Origin: Pinus tabuliformis
Taxonomy: Eukaryota > Streptophyta > Pinopsida > Pinales > Pinaceae
Assembly: GCA_031772625.1 (NCBI GenBank)
Contig: CM062816.1
Span: forward strand, 628,486,992-628,550,991
Direction of reading: 5' to 3'
Length of the DNA stretch: 64,000 nt
Position numbers and translations under genes: made by a program. Positions 34,091 through 43,435 of the stretch are shown piece by piece (position 1 is the stretch's first letter; each line of letters opens with the position of its first letter). Under the pieces are notes generated by a model. That model searched no databases. It had not been told where the DNA came from and worked only from the letters and a program-made list of their open reading frames with translations.

Positions 34091-35284
34091 ATAACATATA
34101 CCCTTTTTTCTTGGTTTTATGTTTGAATGTGTTTATAGAAGAGAGATATATGAAGAAGATTTTCTTGACAATGATAGTATTGACAACAATGACATAACTT
34201 AGAAAATAATAATATCTAGGAAAACTCACAAATGATATAACTTAGATCTATTTTTAGAGTTGGGATTAAAATGTATGACAAAATGAATAATAACGAGAAA
34301 ACCACAATGCTTGGAAAACACAATTAAAGAATATCGATTAAATTTGGAAATGCATGTATGCTTTTTGTATTGAAATCTGTAAAATCTTTATAGCAACGTT
34401 ACTGTAGCAACAATATTGCAGTACTGACACTATACATGTTATTGTAACGAGCTCTAAAATCCTTTTTGTTGCCACAAATATGCTCAAATTTGCTCTAGAA
34501 TATAGAGATCAAACCAACAACAAAGCCTAGTAATGTAGTGAGCTCTAAAATCCTTTTTATTGCCACAAATATCCTCAAATCTTGTCTAGACTATAGATAT
34601 CCAATGAAACCCATATGTGATTTCTGCGTGAAATCACCAAGATATAATAACATGTTAATGTTGTCTACAAGGGTTTCCGTACTCACAAACCAAGAAGAAG
34701 TAATCTCCTCTATAAAAAAATGGCAATATTAAAAGCAAAACCAACATATGAAATGAACTTCAAAAATTTGTTTTTACAACTCTCCAAAAAAGTTCAACCC
34801 TCTTCATCATGCCATGTGGGACTAAATAAAATCACTTTCAGTCTCCTAATTAATTATAGACCTCATTCTTTTTTTCTTTTCTTTTTTAAATAATTTTTTT
34901 CATGTTATAAGTGACCCTTATAGTTCCTTTATTAAAAATATTAAAATAATGATAAAGTTAAATATTTGATTTAACTTTATTAATTAATAACTTATCATTA
35001 TTTTATTTAAAAGCACTAGACTATATATGAGATAGTCAGTAAAACTGAACCCACCAATAATACTAAAATAATAACCCTACCAACTAACCTAATTGGAGCT
35101 TAAATTTGACTTACTAAAAATAATAAGTATTGGAAAACTATCCCAAAATCATTCCAGAAAAAAAGACATCTTTCTCATAATCTTGATTATATCTCATTTT
35201 ACTATCTAACACTAGCAAACTATTGAATTGATTACCTCCATGGTTCCCTAACCCTAACCCAGTAGCCTAGTTAGGCAGGGGACA
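34091..35284 (-). repeat. 5' LTR (decayed) of the Gypsy element
   Basis: Partner of the block ending at 15,854. A possible primer-binding site, TGGTATCA on the minus strand at 34081-34088, suggests that its inner edge is near 34,091, although clear homology to the other LTR starts only around 34,250-34,290. Within it, GAGCTCTAAAATCCTTTTT occurs twice about 100 bp apart, so part of this LTR has been duplicated locally. Confidence 0.65.
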
Positions 35285-36646
35285 TTGCACACAAAAATAC
35301 ATATATTTATCAAAATATAGCCCAATGGGTTAGCTTGTTTGGTTCAAATGGATTGTTTCAAGGTAGATTTCACCATGAGGTCTTTGGTTCTAGTTTGATT
35401 AAGCCCTATTGGGTCACTTGTTGTTATTGTGGCCAATGGTTGAGCTACCTTCCACACACACACACATGCTTCGAGGTAAATGCCACTAACTATAACATGT
35501 ATGCCTGATTCTAAGGGAGTAAGGTGGATTTCATCTTATGACCTCCTTGGCTATATGACTTCAACATGATGAGCGAAACCACTTGAACTAACTGTTGGTG
35601 TTTCATTGCAGCACATATATATCAAATTCCTAACAATGGCTCTCCTTCATTGCATTGAGTTTGCCAGATGTGCTTACGGATTATATTAAATATTGTTGAT
35701 GTACCATTCAAGTGGAGTATTGCATGGTGTTAACAAGCTACCAACAAACCATACTCTTTGCTTAAGTGTGTGAGAATATGTCAAGCTTCTTTCTAAGTTT
35801 ACATCAATAAAGTGAAAAGTTTCCATATATCCATATAAAAACATAATATATAATTTGAAATGAATATATAATAGTAGCTTACACATATTTATCCAAAATC
35901 TCATTCGTTGAATCAAAGGTGCAATTATAAATGTTTAAAAGTCTCAATCACACCCTTGATTACCTCTGCACAACTAGATCACAACCTTGATTATTTGGAG
36001 AAGCATATATCAAACCTTTAATCATACTTCCATTAGTCACATAACCCAATTCTATGAGCCGCTCTTGAATGCATTTAGCAAAAATGTAAAATAACAAAAT
36101 TTCAACCTTTATTTATATATATATATTTTACCATCTCGCCCCACTAGTGGGATGTTGTCATGAGGATTGTGCAAAACTTGGTTGAGCTTAGACATGCCTT
36201 GGGATAGTTCATTTCGCTCACAAGCATCTCCCACCCTCAACCCATACCTATGAGGTTTGAACCTGAGATCTTATGGGATTAAACCCCATAGAAACAAATT
36301 AGTTATTTAAATTGCACCTCATGGGTAACAAGACTTCAAAGTTATCTACATCACAAATGCTAAAGGTGCGAGAATTGGCAGAAATCCCAAATGATTTTAT
36401 AGAAGAGTTAGTGAAGATCCCAAATGATGCTAGACATGAACTCAAATCACTACAAATAATTGTGCTCACTCCTTTGGTTTAGACAACATTTTTCCATCTT
36501 ATGAAGCAATGGTTGTTCAAGTCCATATGACATGTAATAAATGGTGGACTTTAACATGGTGTCTTTTTGCCCATTTTTTTATATTAAAAAATTTGTAATT
36601 TATTAATTTTCTAAAATACAAAATCTATATCCAAATATATAATTTA
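35285..36646. other. Stretch between Gypsy and Copia elements, no gene seen
   Basis: No supported coding region. A piece near 36,200-36,300 reads CCTATGAGGTTTGAACCTGAG, reminiscent of the B-box of tRNA-derived SINEs, but no A-box or tail was found. A short (CA)n run sits near 35,455. Confidence 0.5.
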
Positions 36647-37065
36647 TGTTAGACTAAACCAAGCGCAACTGAAATAATAGAAACATACACAGCACAAACA
36701 AAAAACTCATAAAACCATAGCACAAAGATTTAACGTGGTTCACCCAACCAATCTGGGCTACGTCCACCAGAACAGAGGCATCGACAATCTTATTATTCAA
36801 AGGAGATTACAACAAATCTAATAATTCACACATGGTCTCAGCTCTCCTCTATTTCCTCTACTTTCTCTACACACTCTTACACTCCTCTACGAGATTACAT
36901 TTCTATATAGCTGGAGCATAAAACTGAATCATAAATTCCCTCACAACAAATATAGGATGCATTAACTCCTCCTCAAAAAATACTAGAGCTAATATAGCAA
37001 CTAATCCTATTGTTGTCACATACATGAGATTTCTGCCCAATTTAATAAAACCGAAAATCTCAACA
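36647..37065 (-). repeat. 3' LTR of the younger Copia element
   Basis: TGTTAGACTAAAC...CTCAACA, aligned end to end with 41625-42040. Confidence 0.96.
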
Positions 37066-37080
37066 ATCTCCACCTTGACA
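37066..37080 (-). other. Polypurine tract of the younger Copia element
   Basis: The minus strand reads TGTCAAGGTGGAGAT directly before the 3' LTR, the classic plant Copia form. Confidence 0.85.
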
Positions 37081-37114
37081 ACAATTAGCCTGATGCCTTG
37101 TTCAATTATTATTG

Positions 37115-39900
37115 TTATCTTTTCTGCAAGCCAAGAGAAGCCAAACACCAACATAGCTTCTCTAACAAAACTGGTTTCGTGAACATGTCTGCACATTTTT
37201 CCTTCGTATGCACCTTTTCAAGAGAAACACCCCTTTCAGTGATAACCTGTCTTACAAAATGGTACTTGATTGGTATATGCTTTGATTTACTATGATAGGC
37301 TGGATTCTTAGCCAAATGAATTGCACTTTGACTGTCACAAAATAACTTGATGTTGTCCTGCAACCTACCAAACTCACCAATCAAACCTTTCAACCAAACC
37401 GCTTCTTTGCAAGCATGCGAAGTAGCTATGTATTTTGCTTCAGTAGTGGATAAAGCAACAATACTCTATAACTTTGACATCCAGCTAATAGCTCCACCTG
37501 CAAGAGTAAATACATACCTGATGTTGACCTTCTCTTATCCAAATCACCTGCAAAATCGGAATCAACATATCCACAAACAAATTCACTACTTTTATTATAA
37601 GTGATACAATAATCACTTGTGCCTCTCAAATACTGAAGCACCCATTTCACTGCTGACGAGTGTTCTTTACCTGGATTTTCCATATACCTGCTAACAACCC
37701 CAACTGCATGTGAAATATTTGGTCAAGTACAAACCATCGCATACATCAAACATCCTACTACATTGGCATATGGAATTCGAGACATATAATCCTTTTCTTC
37801 ATCTGTATTAGGACATAAACTGGAAGAAAGCTTAAAATGGGAAGCTAAAGGGACTGACACAGGCTTCACATTGTTCATACCAAACCTCAAGAGTATTTTC
37901 TCAATATACTTCTGTTGTGATAGCCACAGCTTACCATTGCTCCTGTCTCTGAAAATCTCCATGCCCAAAATCTGTCTTGCTGCTCCTAGATCTTTCATAT
38001 CAAATGTCCTTGCCATCTGAGTCTTCAACCTGTTGATTTCTTCTATGCTTTTGCTTGCTAAAAGCATATCGTCAACATACAACACTAAGATAATGAATAT
38101 GCCATTACTTAATTGCTTAAAGTAAACACAATGATCATATTCACTTCTTATATATTTTTGACTCAACATGAAAGAATCAAATTTCTTGTACCACTGTCGA
38201 GGCGACTGCTTCAGACCATACAATGATTTTTTGAGCCTGCAGACAAATTTCTTATTGCGATGCTGAATAAACCCTTCTGGTTGTTCCATATAAATTTCCT
38301 CATCTAAGTCTCCATGTAAAAACGTAGTCTTAACATCTAGTTGTTGCAATTCTAAATCAAACAAAGCGACTAATGCTAACACAATTCGAATTGAAACTAT
38401 TTTAACAACTGCTGAAAAAATCTCATGAAAGTCAATGCCTGCTTTCTGAGAAAAACCTTTTGCGACCAGCCTTGCTTTGTACCTGTCCTCAGTATCATTC
38501 ACACCCCGTTTCAACTTGAAAACCCATTTACATCCCACAATTTTCTTGCCTTTCGGAAGTTCAACCAGATCCCATGTGCCATTCTTGTGTAATGCCATCA
38601 TCTCTTCCTTCATAGCTTCTTTCCACTTGTCACTTTTCAAACCTTCTACAACTTCCTGATAACACAAAGGTTCATCATCATTAGCAGTTAAAGCGACTGA
38701 AGTAACATAATCATCATACCTTCTAGGAGGACGTTTAATTCTCGTGGACCTCCTTAAAGATGTTTCTGGTGCTTCCTCATTTGGCTGACTACCATCTGTA
38801 GGAACTTCTTCATGATCAATATCGAAGACCTGTTCATGATCTACATCTGAACCCTGTTCATGATCTGATTCTGAAACCTGTTCATGACTAGTATCTGAAC
38901 TATGGTCATCATGACTATCATTAGAAGTGCTTTCAAACTGAATGTGCTGAAAATCAGATACATCATCTTGTTTCAATCTATTATCTACATCTAACTGTAC
39001 AAGAGAGGATTCATTAAACTTTACATCTCTGTTGATGATGATCTTGCGGCTAGTAGGATCCCACAATCTATATCCCTTTGTTCCATAACCATATCCAACA
39101 AAGATATACCTTTTTGACTTTGGATCTAATTTAGTTCGCTGATGTTTAGGCACTAGAGCATATGCATCACAACCAAACACTCTAATTTTAGAATAATCAC
39201 AAGGGTGACCTTTCCATACCTCTTGAGGAATCTTGCAACCTATCGCCGTGGATGGTGATCGATTTATCACATAACAAGCTGTAGCCACCACTTCTGTCCA
39301 CAATTCCTTCTACAAATTGGCGTTACTCAACATACTCCTTGCTCTCTCTAAAAGAGTCCTATTCATGCGTTCCGCAACTCCATTTTGCTGAGGAGTATAA
39401 ATAGTGGTCTTATGTCTCTCGATCCCTGCATCCTTGCAATAGTTTTCAAACTCCTTGGAAATAAACTCACCACCATTGTCAGTTCTTAAACATTTTATAG
39501 TTCTACCAGTGATGTTTTCTACCAATGCTCTAAACTGCTTGAAAACTGTAAAAACATCATACTTCCTTTTTAACATGTAGACCCACACTTTCCTAGAAAA
39601 ATCATCAATAAACGATACAAAATATGACGAGCCACCATATGAAGTTGTAGGGGCTGGACCCCAAACATCTGAATGGATATAATCAAGTATTCCTTTACTA
39701 GTATGTTTTCCTGTTTTAAACTTTTGCTTACTTTGTTTTCCAAACAGACAATGTTTACAGAATCTAACTTTCCAAACTTTAGATTAATAAGTAACTTGCG
39801 ATCAACGAAAATTTTTAACCCTCTTTCGCTCATATGGCCCAACCTTTGATGCCATAAGCGAATGGAACTACTGTCATGTTCAGACACCATACACATGATC
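37115..39900 (-). pseudogene. pol: Copia integrase, reverse transcriptase and RNase H region
   Basis: On the minus strand, the integrase shows RLWHQRLGHMSERGLKIF, CLRTDNGGEFISKEFE, TPQQNGVAERMNRTLLE and a long C-terminal tail. The tail carries repeated acidic DHEQ units near 38,800-38,930. RT shows WKEAMKEEMMALHKNGTWDL, LDVKTTFLHGDLDEEIYM, YGLKQSPRQWYKKF and the catalytic LVLYVDDMLLAS. RNase H ends with CDSQSAIHLAKNPAYHSKSK. Integrase precedes RT, as in all Copia elements. The region is broken in several places. Confidence 0.95.
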
Positions 39901-39921
39901 TAACCCTGTTCTTCCTTCTAA

Positions 39922-41124
39922 CTAAAATAGATTTCCTACCTTCTTTGCTTTCATTACTAGTAAAATACCTTTGTAAATTTTCATTACTCCACCTCGAATT
40001 ACAGTTTTATATCCATTTGTGTCAAGTGCTCCTAGTGAAATTAGATTTTTCCTTAAATCTGGTACATGTCTTACATCAGTTAACATTTTGGTTGTCCCAT
40101 CAAACATTTGCAGCTGTATACTCCATATTCCCACAATATTACATGTGACATCATTACCCATGTACACGACTCCATCATTAACTGATCTATACGTCTTAAA
40201 CCATTCTTTATGAATACACATGTGGTTTGATGCACCAGAATCTAACAGCCAATGTTGATCATGATTTAACAAATTAACTGATAACACTTCTTCACTCATA
40301 CCTGAACCAGATGCTGAACCTGTATCTGTCGTGTTTGCCTCTTGCTTCGCTGTCAAAGAGTCTTCTTTGGATGCTTGCTGTCTCTTCCAACAGTCCTTCT
40401 TCAAATGTCTCGATTTTCCACAAAACTAGCACTTTACCTTACTCTTCTTCCCTTTCGATTTTGATCAGGAGTCGCTGTGCTTACCAGAGCGTCTTTCTCA
40501 CGAACGACCTCTAGCCATCATCGCTTCTGATGTAGAGGTGTCGGCATTTGACCTCTTCCTTGTCTCTTCGGACAACAAAGCTCCAACAATATCATCAAAC
40601 TCAATGGTTTCTGATGTACTTAGGCTTATAGAAGTAACAAAATGATCCCATGACTCTGGCAACGAGCACAATAAAGTTATAGCTTTATCTTCTGATTCAA
40701 ATTTTACTTCTATGCTTTCTAATTGCACCAGAAGAGTATTAAAGACATTCAAATGATCAGTAATAGATGTACCTTCCTTCATGCGCAGACTGTATAATTG
40801 TCGCTTCAGAAGAATCCTGTTGGTCAAGGATTTTGTCATGTACAGCTTCTCCAGCTTTGTCCACAAACCAGCAGCAGTTTTCTCTAACACGATGTTAAAC
40901 AAAACATCATCCACCAAACACAGTCGAATACCGCTCAGAGCTCTTCCATCCATTTCATTCCATTCATCATTTGTCATGGGGTAAGGCTGTTTGGATCTTC
41001 CCAACAGCGCCTTCGCCACGCCTTGTTGCACAAGCAGATCATGCATCTTCACTTTCCAGATCTCGAAGTTATTTATGCCATTAAACTTCTCAATCTCAAA
41101 ACGAGCACTTTGAGTTTTTGCCAT
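39922..41124 (-). pseudogene. gag: Copia gag and protease region
   Basis: The minus-strand gag begins MAKTQSARFEIEKFNGINN, with LWTKLEKLYMTKSLTNRILL, LLVQLESIEVKFESEDKAI and [13 protein letters not shown], the usual plant Copia gag blocks. A knuckle-like KKDCW follows. The protease is marked by HWLLDSGASNHMC. The family's gag forms cytoplasmic particles. The region is broken, but most of each block is readable. Confidence 0.92.
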
Positions 41125-41229
41125 GTTGTATCAAACAAACAATCTCCAATTCTAAATTAAAAAACACCTTTGTCGTATGGTGTAATAACAATTTTAAAAG
41201 AAAAAACCAAAAATTGCAAGTTTACCAGA

Positions 41230-41610
41230 GGAAAAATCTACCGGGTGCTCCTGGACAGCGAAAAAACTGCGCCTAAAACACATCCACTGCTTGGCGCTCC
41301 GCTGACAGCCGATCAACCGCGCCAGAGCAAAATCCGTATAAGTGCCGCAAAATTGGCGCGCTTAATCCCTTCGATTCCGCGCCAATCTGAACGTTGGATC
41401 TCTGGCGCGAGTATCAGACTCGGATCCGCGCCAATTGGCGCGTCTGTTCAAAAATAAAACGCGCCAACCCGCTCATTGCTAAAATTGGCACGACTGTCTC
41501 TGCTAAAACCGCGCCAATCGCTGAAACTCCACCTTCAGCCGATCTCTCACGCGCACCAGCTCCACAACCAGCGACTTGTAGATTATGGGCCCTCCACGCT
41601 CCGCTGCGCC
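41230..41610 (-). promoter_or_regulatory. CpG-rich leader with repeated ATTGGCGC motifs
   Basis: This lies between the primer site and gag. In a strongly AT-rich window it is G/C-rich and holds ATTGGCGC or its complement at 41352-41359, 41379-41386, 41511-41518 and, as the palindrome GCGCCAATTGGCGC, 41428-41441. Near-copies occur at 41461-41468 and a few other places. ATTGGCGC fits the E2F/DP consensus WTTSSCSS. Whether E2F binds it is an inference. Alternatively the motif could act as a structured RNA leader for packaging. Confidence 0.6.
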
Positions 41611-41622
41611 GCTCTGATACCA
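41611..41622 (-). other. Primer-binding site of the younger Copia element
   Basis: The minus strand reads TGGTATCAGAGC, a perfect initiator methionine tRNA complement, two bases from the LTR. Confidence 0.92.
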
Positions 41623-41624
41623 CT

Positions 41625-42040
41625 TGTTAGACTAAACAAAGCGCAGCTGAAATAATAGAAACATACACAACACAAACAAAAAACTCATAAAACCATAACA
41701 CAGAGATTTAACGTGGTTCACCCAACCAATCTGGGCTACGTCCACCAGAACAGAGGCATCGACAATCTTATTATTCAAAGGAGATTACAACAAATCTAAT
41801 AATTTACACATGGTCTCAGCTCTCCTCTATTTCCTCTACTTTCTCTACACACTCTTACACTCCTCTACGGGATTACATTTCTATATAGCTGGAGCATAAA
41901 ACTGAATCATAAATTCCCTCACAACAAATATAGGATGCCTTAACTCCTCAAAAAATACTGGAGCTAATATAACAACTAATCCTATTGTTGTCACATACAT
42001 GAGATTTCTGCCCAATTTAATAAAACCGAAAATCTCAACA
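41625..42040 (-). repeat. 5' LTR of the younger Copia element
   Basis: Partner of 36647-37065. The primer-binding site lies two bases inside it. Its outer end is followed by ATTTA. On the minus strand it contains CTATATAG-type words that could serve as a TATA element. Confidence 0.96.
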
Positions 42041-42583
42041 ATTTAAATAATAAAACAGGATGATATTACCAAATATGGATATATAATTTATTACCAAATA
42101 TCATATAATCTAATTTTAATAAAAGAGTGAAAAATTACCTTCTTAGAGTACATGGTAAGAAACCTATCCATTATTTGAACGTTCAACTACATGGTAAGAA
42201 ACCTCTTCATCATTTGAACGTTTTTACATTGCGCGTTTACGATGAGAGATAATTAAAGTTTAAGATACTGATTTAATTAATTTTTAAATAAAAAATTTAA
42301 GATATTGAATAATTTTTTTTTAAATATTATAATGTATAGTTCAATTTTTATGATATCAAACTGAACTTTAAAAGCCAAATTTGAAAGGCAGGACAATTAT
42401 CTCAGTGAAATATCGTGGAGACTGTTTGAACGTGTCACCTCTGCTCCATGCCAAAAACAGCAAAGACCAGCAATGACATATGATGATTCCTGCTTTACCC
42501 TAATCGTTCCCGAAGATAAGATTTATGATATACGTATATAGAATTCATTCACGTTTCACTGTGTGCCTCAGGCCGATCTAAAT
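42041..42583. promoter_or_regulatory. Upstream region of the MRL7-like gene
   Basis: This holds no coding sequence. A local repeat of about 39 bp (ACATGGTAAGAAACCT...TTTGAACGTT, twice) lies near 42,149-42,225. A possible TATA word (CGTATATAG, about 42,533-42,541) stands about 50 bp before the chosen ATG. The distance to the Copia 5' LTR is only about 540 bp, so the host promoter is either very compact or has been displaced by that insertion. Confidence 0.4.
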
Positions 42584-43435
42584 ATGGACCTACGGTGCTT
42601 TTCTGTCGCAACTAATCAAATGCCCATCTCTATTTTCAAATTTCAAAATCTTGCTGTGGCAAAACATATTTATATTCACTGCTACCCTTGTACTCCCAGT
42701 TCTTCAAGGAATCAATGGATAACTAGTGCTTGCTTTAGTCCTTCCCAAAGGCTCCAAACCCTACAATATAAGGTACATTTTATACTGCTGACTTACATTT
42801 CTATACTTACTCTGCAATTTTTTCTAAAGCTTATCGTAGTTATTCATAGAACCGTAGTTGAATCCAGCCCTTCTTCACGTGGAGAAAAACCGTTCTCTGT
42901 GAACTCCATATGCCCGAGTCTATTAAAAATGAAGAAATGCATTACAATTGTACAATCATCTTAAAACCTCTTATAAAAAATTCAATGGAGAAGTCTTCTC
43001 TTAGGGGCTTCAGTTCTGAGAGCATCTAGGGCTTTTTTTTCAGAGCAATGGCAGGCGAAATGGGAACAGAGCCAGAGCCTCTGACATTCACAGCGAAAAC
43101 AGGAGGGATTCAGTTTCCACGAAAGAGGATGTTACGGACAACAATGACAGCGAAGTTTTTGATTATCCCCTTTATGTGGATGAAGAAGATCCTGACTGGC
43201 CCGAAGAGGAAGAGGATGGCTGGGGGCTTCAGCTCTCCCAGTTTTTTGATAAAATGAAGGTTAAGAACGAGAAAGATGATGATGACGTAGACTATCTAAC
43301 CGAGGATGAACTGGATTGGGACGATGATACTGAAACGCATCTTCCAGTCAAGGATATCACTGCTAAGGATTGGGAAGATGCCGTGTTTCGTGATCTCAGT
43401 CCTTTGGTTGTTCTTTTCTTTGATCGATATCATCG
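42584..43435 (+). CDS. MRL7/RCB-like chloroplast biogenesis protein, first two exons
   Basis: Exon 1 (42584-42772) and exon 2 (43044-43435) join in phase 0 across a 271-bp intron with donor AAG|GTACAT and acceptor TTTTTTTTCAG. Exon 2 ends at CG|GTAAG, splitting an Arg codon. Exon 1 encodes about 63 residues, rich in Ser/Thr and basic residues and nearly free of acidic ones, like a chloroplast transit peptide. Exon 2 encodes an acidic linker, then DEEDPDWPEEEEDGWG, LSQFFDKMKVKNEKDDDD and DLSPLVVLFFDRYHR. These are the conserved core of the plant MRL7/SVR4/ECB1/RCB family and its MRL7-L/NCP paralogue. In Arabidopsis these proteins are needed for plastid-encoded RNA polymerase activity and early chloroplast development. 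The rest of the thioredoxin-like fold, about 110-130 residues, should lie in further exons, which I could not find up to 48 kb. Either a very long intron follows or the copy is truncated. MRL7 and MRL7-L cannot be told apart from this part. Confidence 0.75.

Larger units (their letters stand above)
14915..35284 (-). mobile_element. Chromodomain Gypsy element, old, split by nested insertions
   Basis: A Ty3/Gypsy chromovirus-type element on the minus strand. Two diverged LTR-like blocks frame it, homologous over roughly 14,915-15,854 and 34,250-35,284. Between them, reading leftwards, come gag, protease, reverse transcriptase, RNase H, integrase and a C-terminal chromodomain. That order, with integrase last, is diagnostic of Gypsy. 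The protease region is interrupted by a 13.4-kb nested insertion (19109-32555). The LTRs differ far more than those of the inserted elements, so this is the oldest layer. It is heavily broken, at well over ten places. The outer left boundary is uncertain and no target-site duplication was confirmed. Confidence 0.85.
36647..42040 (-). mobile_element. Copia LTR retrotransposon, younger, broken
   Basis: A 5.4-kb Ty1/Copia element on the minus strand with LTRs of 419 and 416 bp. The target-site duplication is ATTTA (36642-36646 and 42041-42045), and the primer site and polypurine tract are both in place. Gag, protease, integrase, RT and RNase H occur in Copia order. The LTRs differ at about ten substitutions and one 3-bp indel by hand count, roughly 2.5%. 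This is the youngest datable element in the window. The coding part is broken at about six places. The 5' leader is unusually CpG-rich. Its 5' LTR ends about 540 bp upstream of the first exon of the MRL7-like gene, facing away from it. Confidence 0.96.

Noticed and set aside
36200-36300. Possible SINE with B-box GGTTTGAACC
   Set aside because: No A-box, no 3' tail and no flanking duplication were found.
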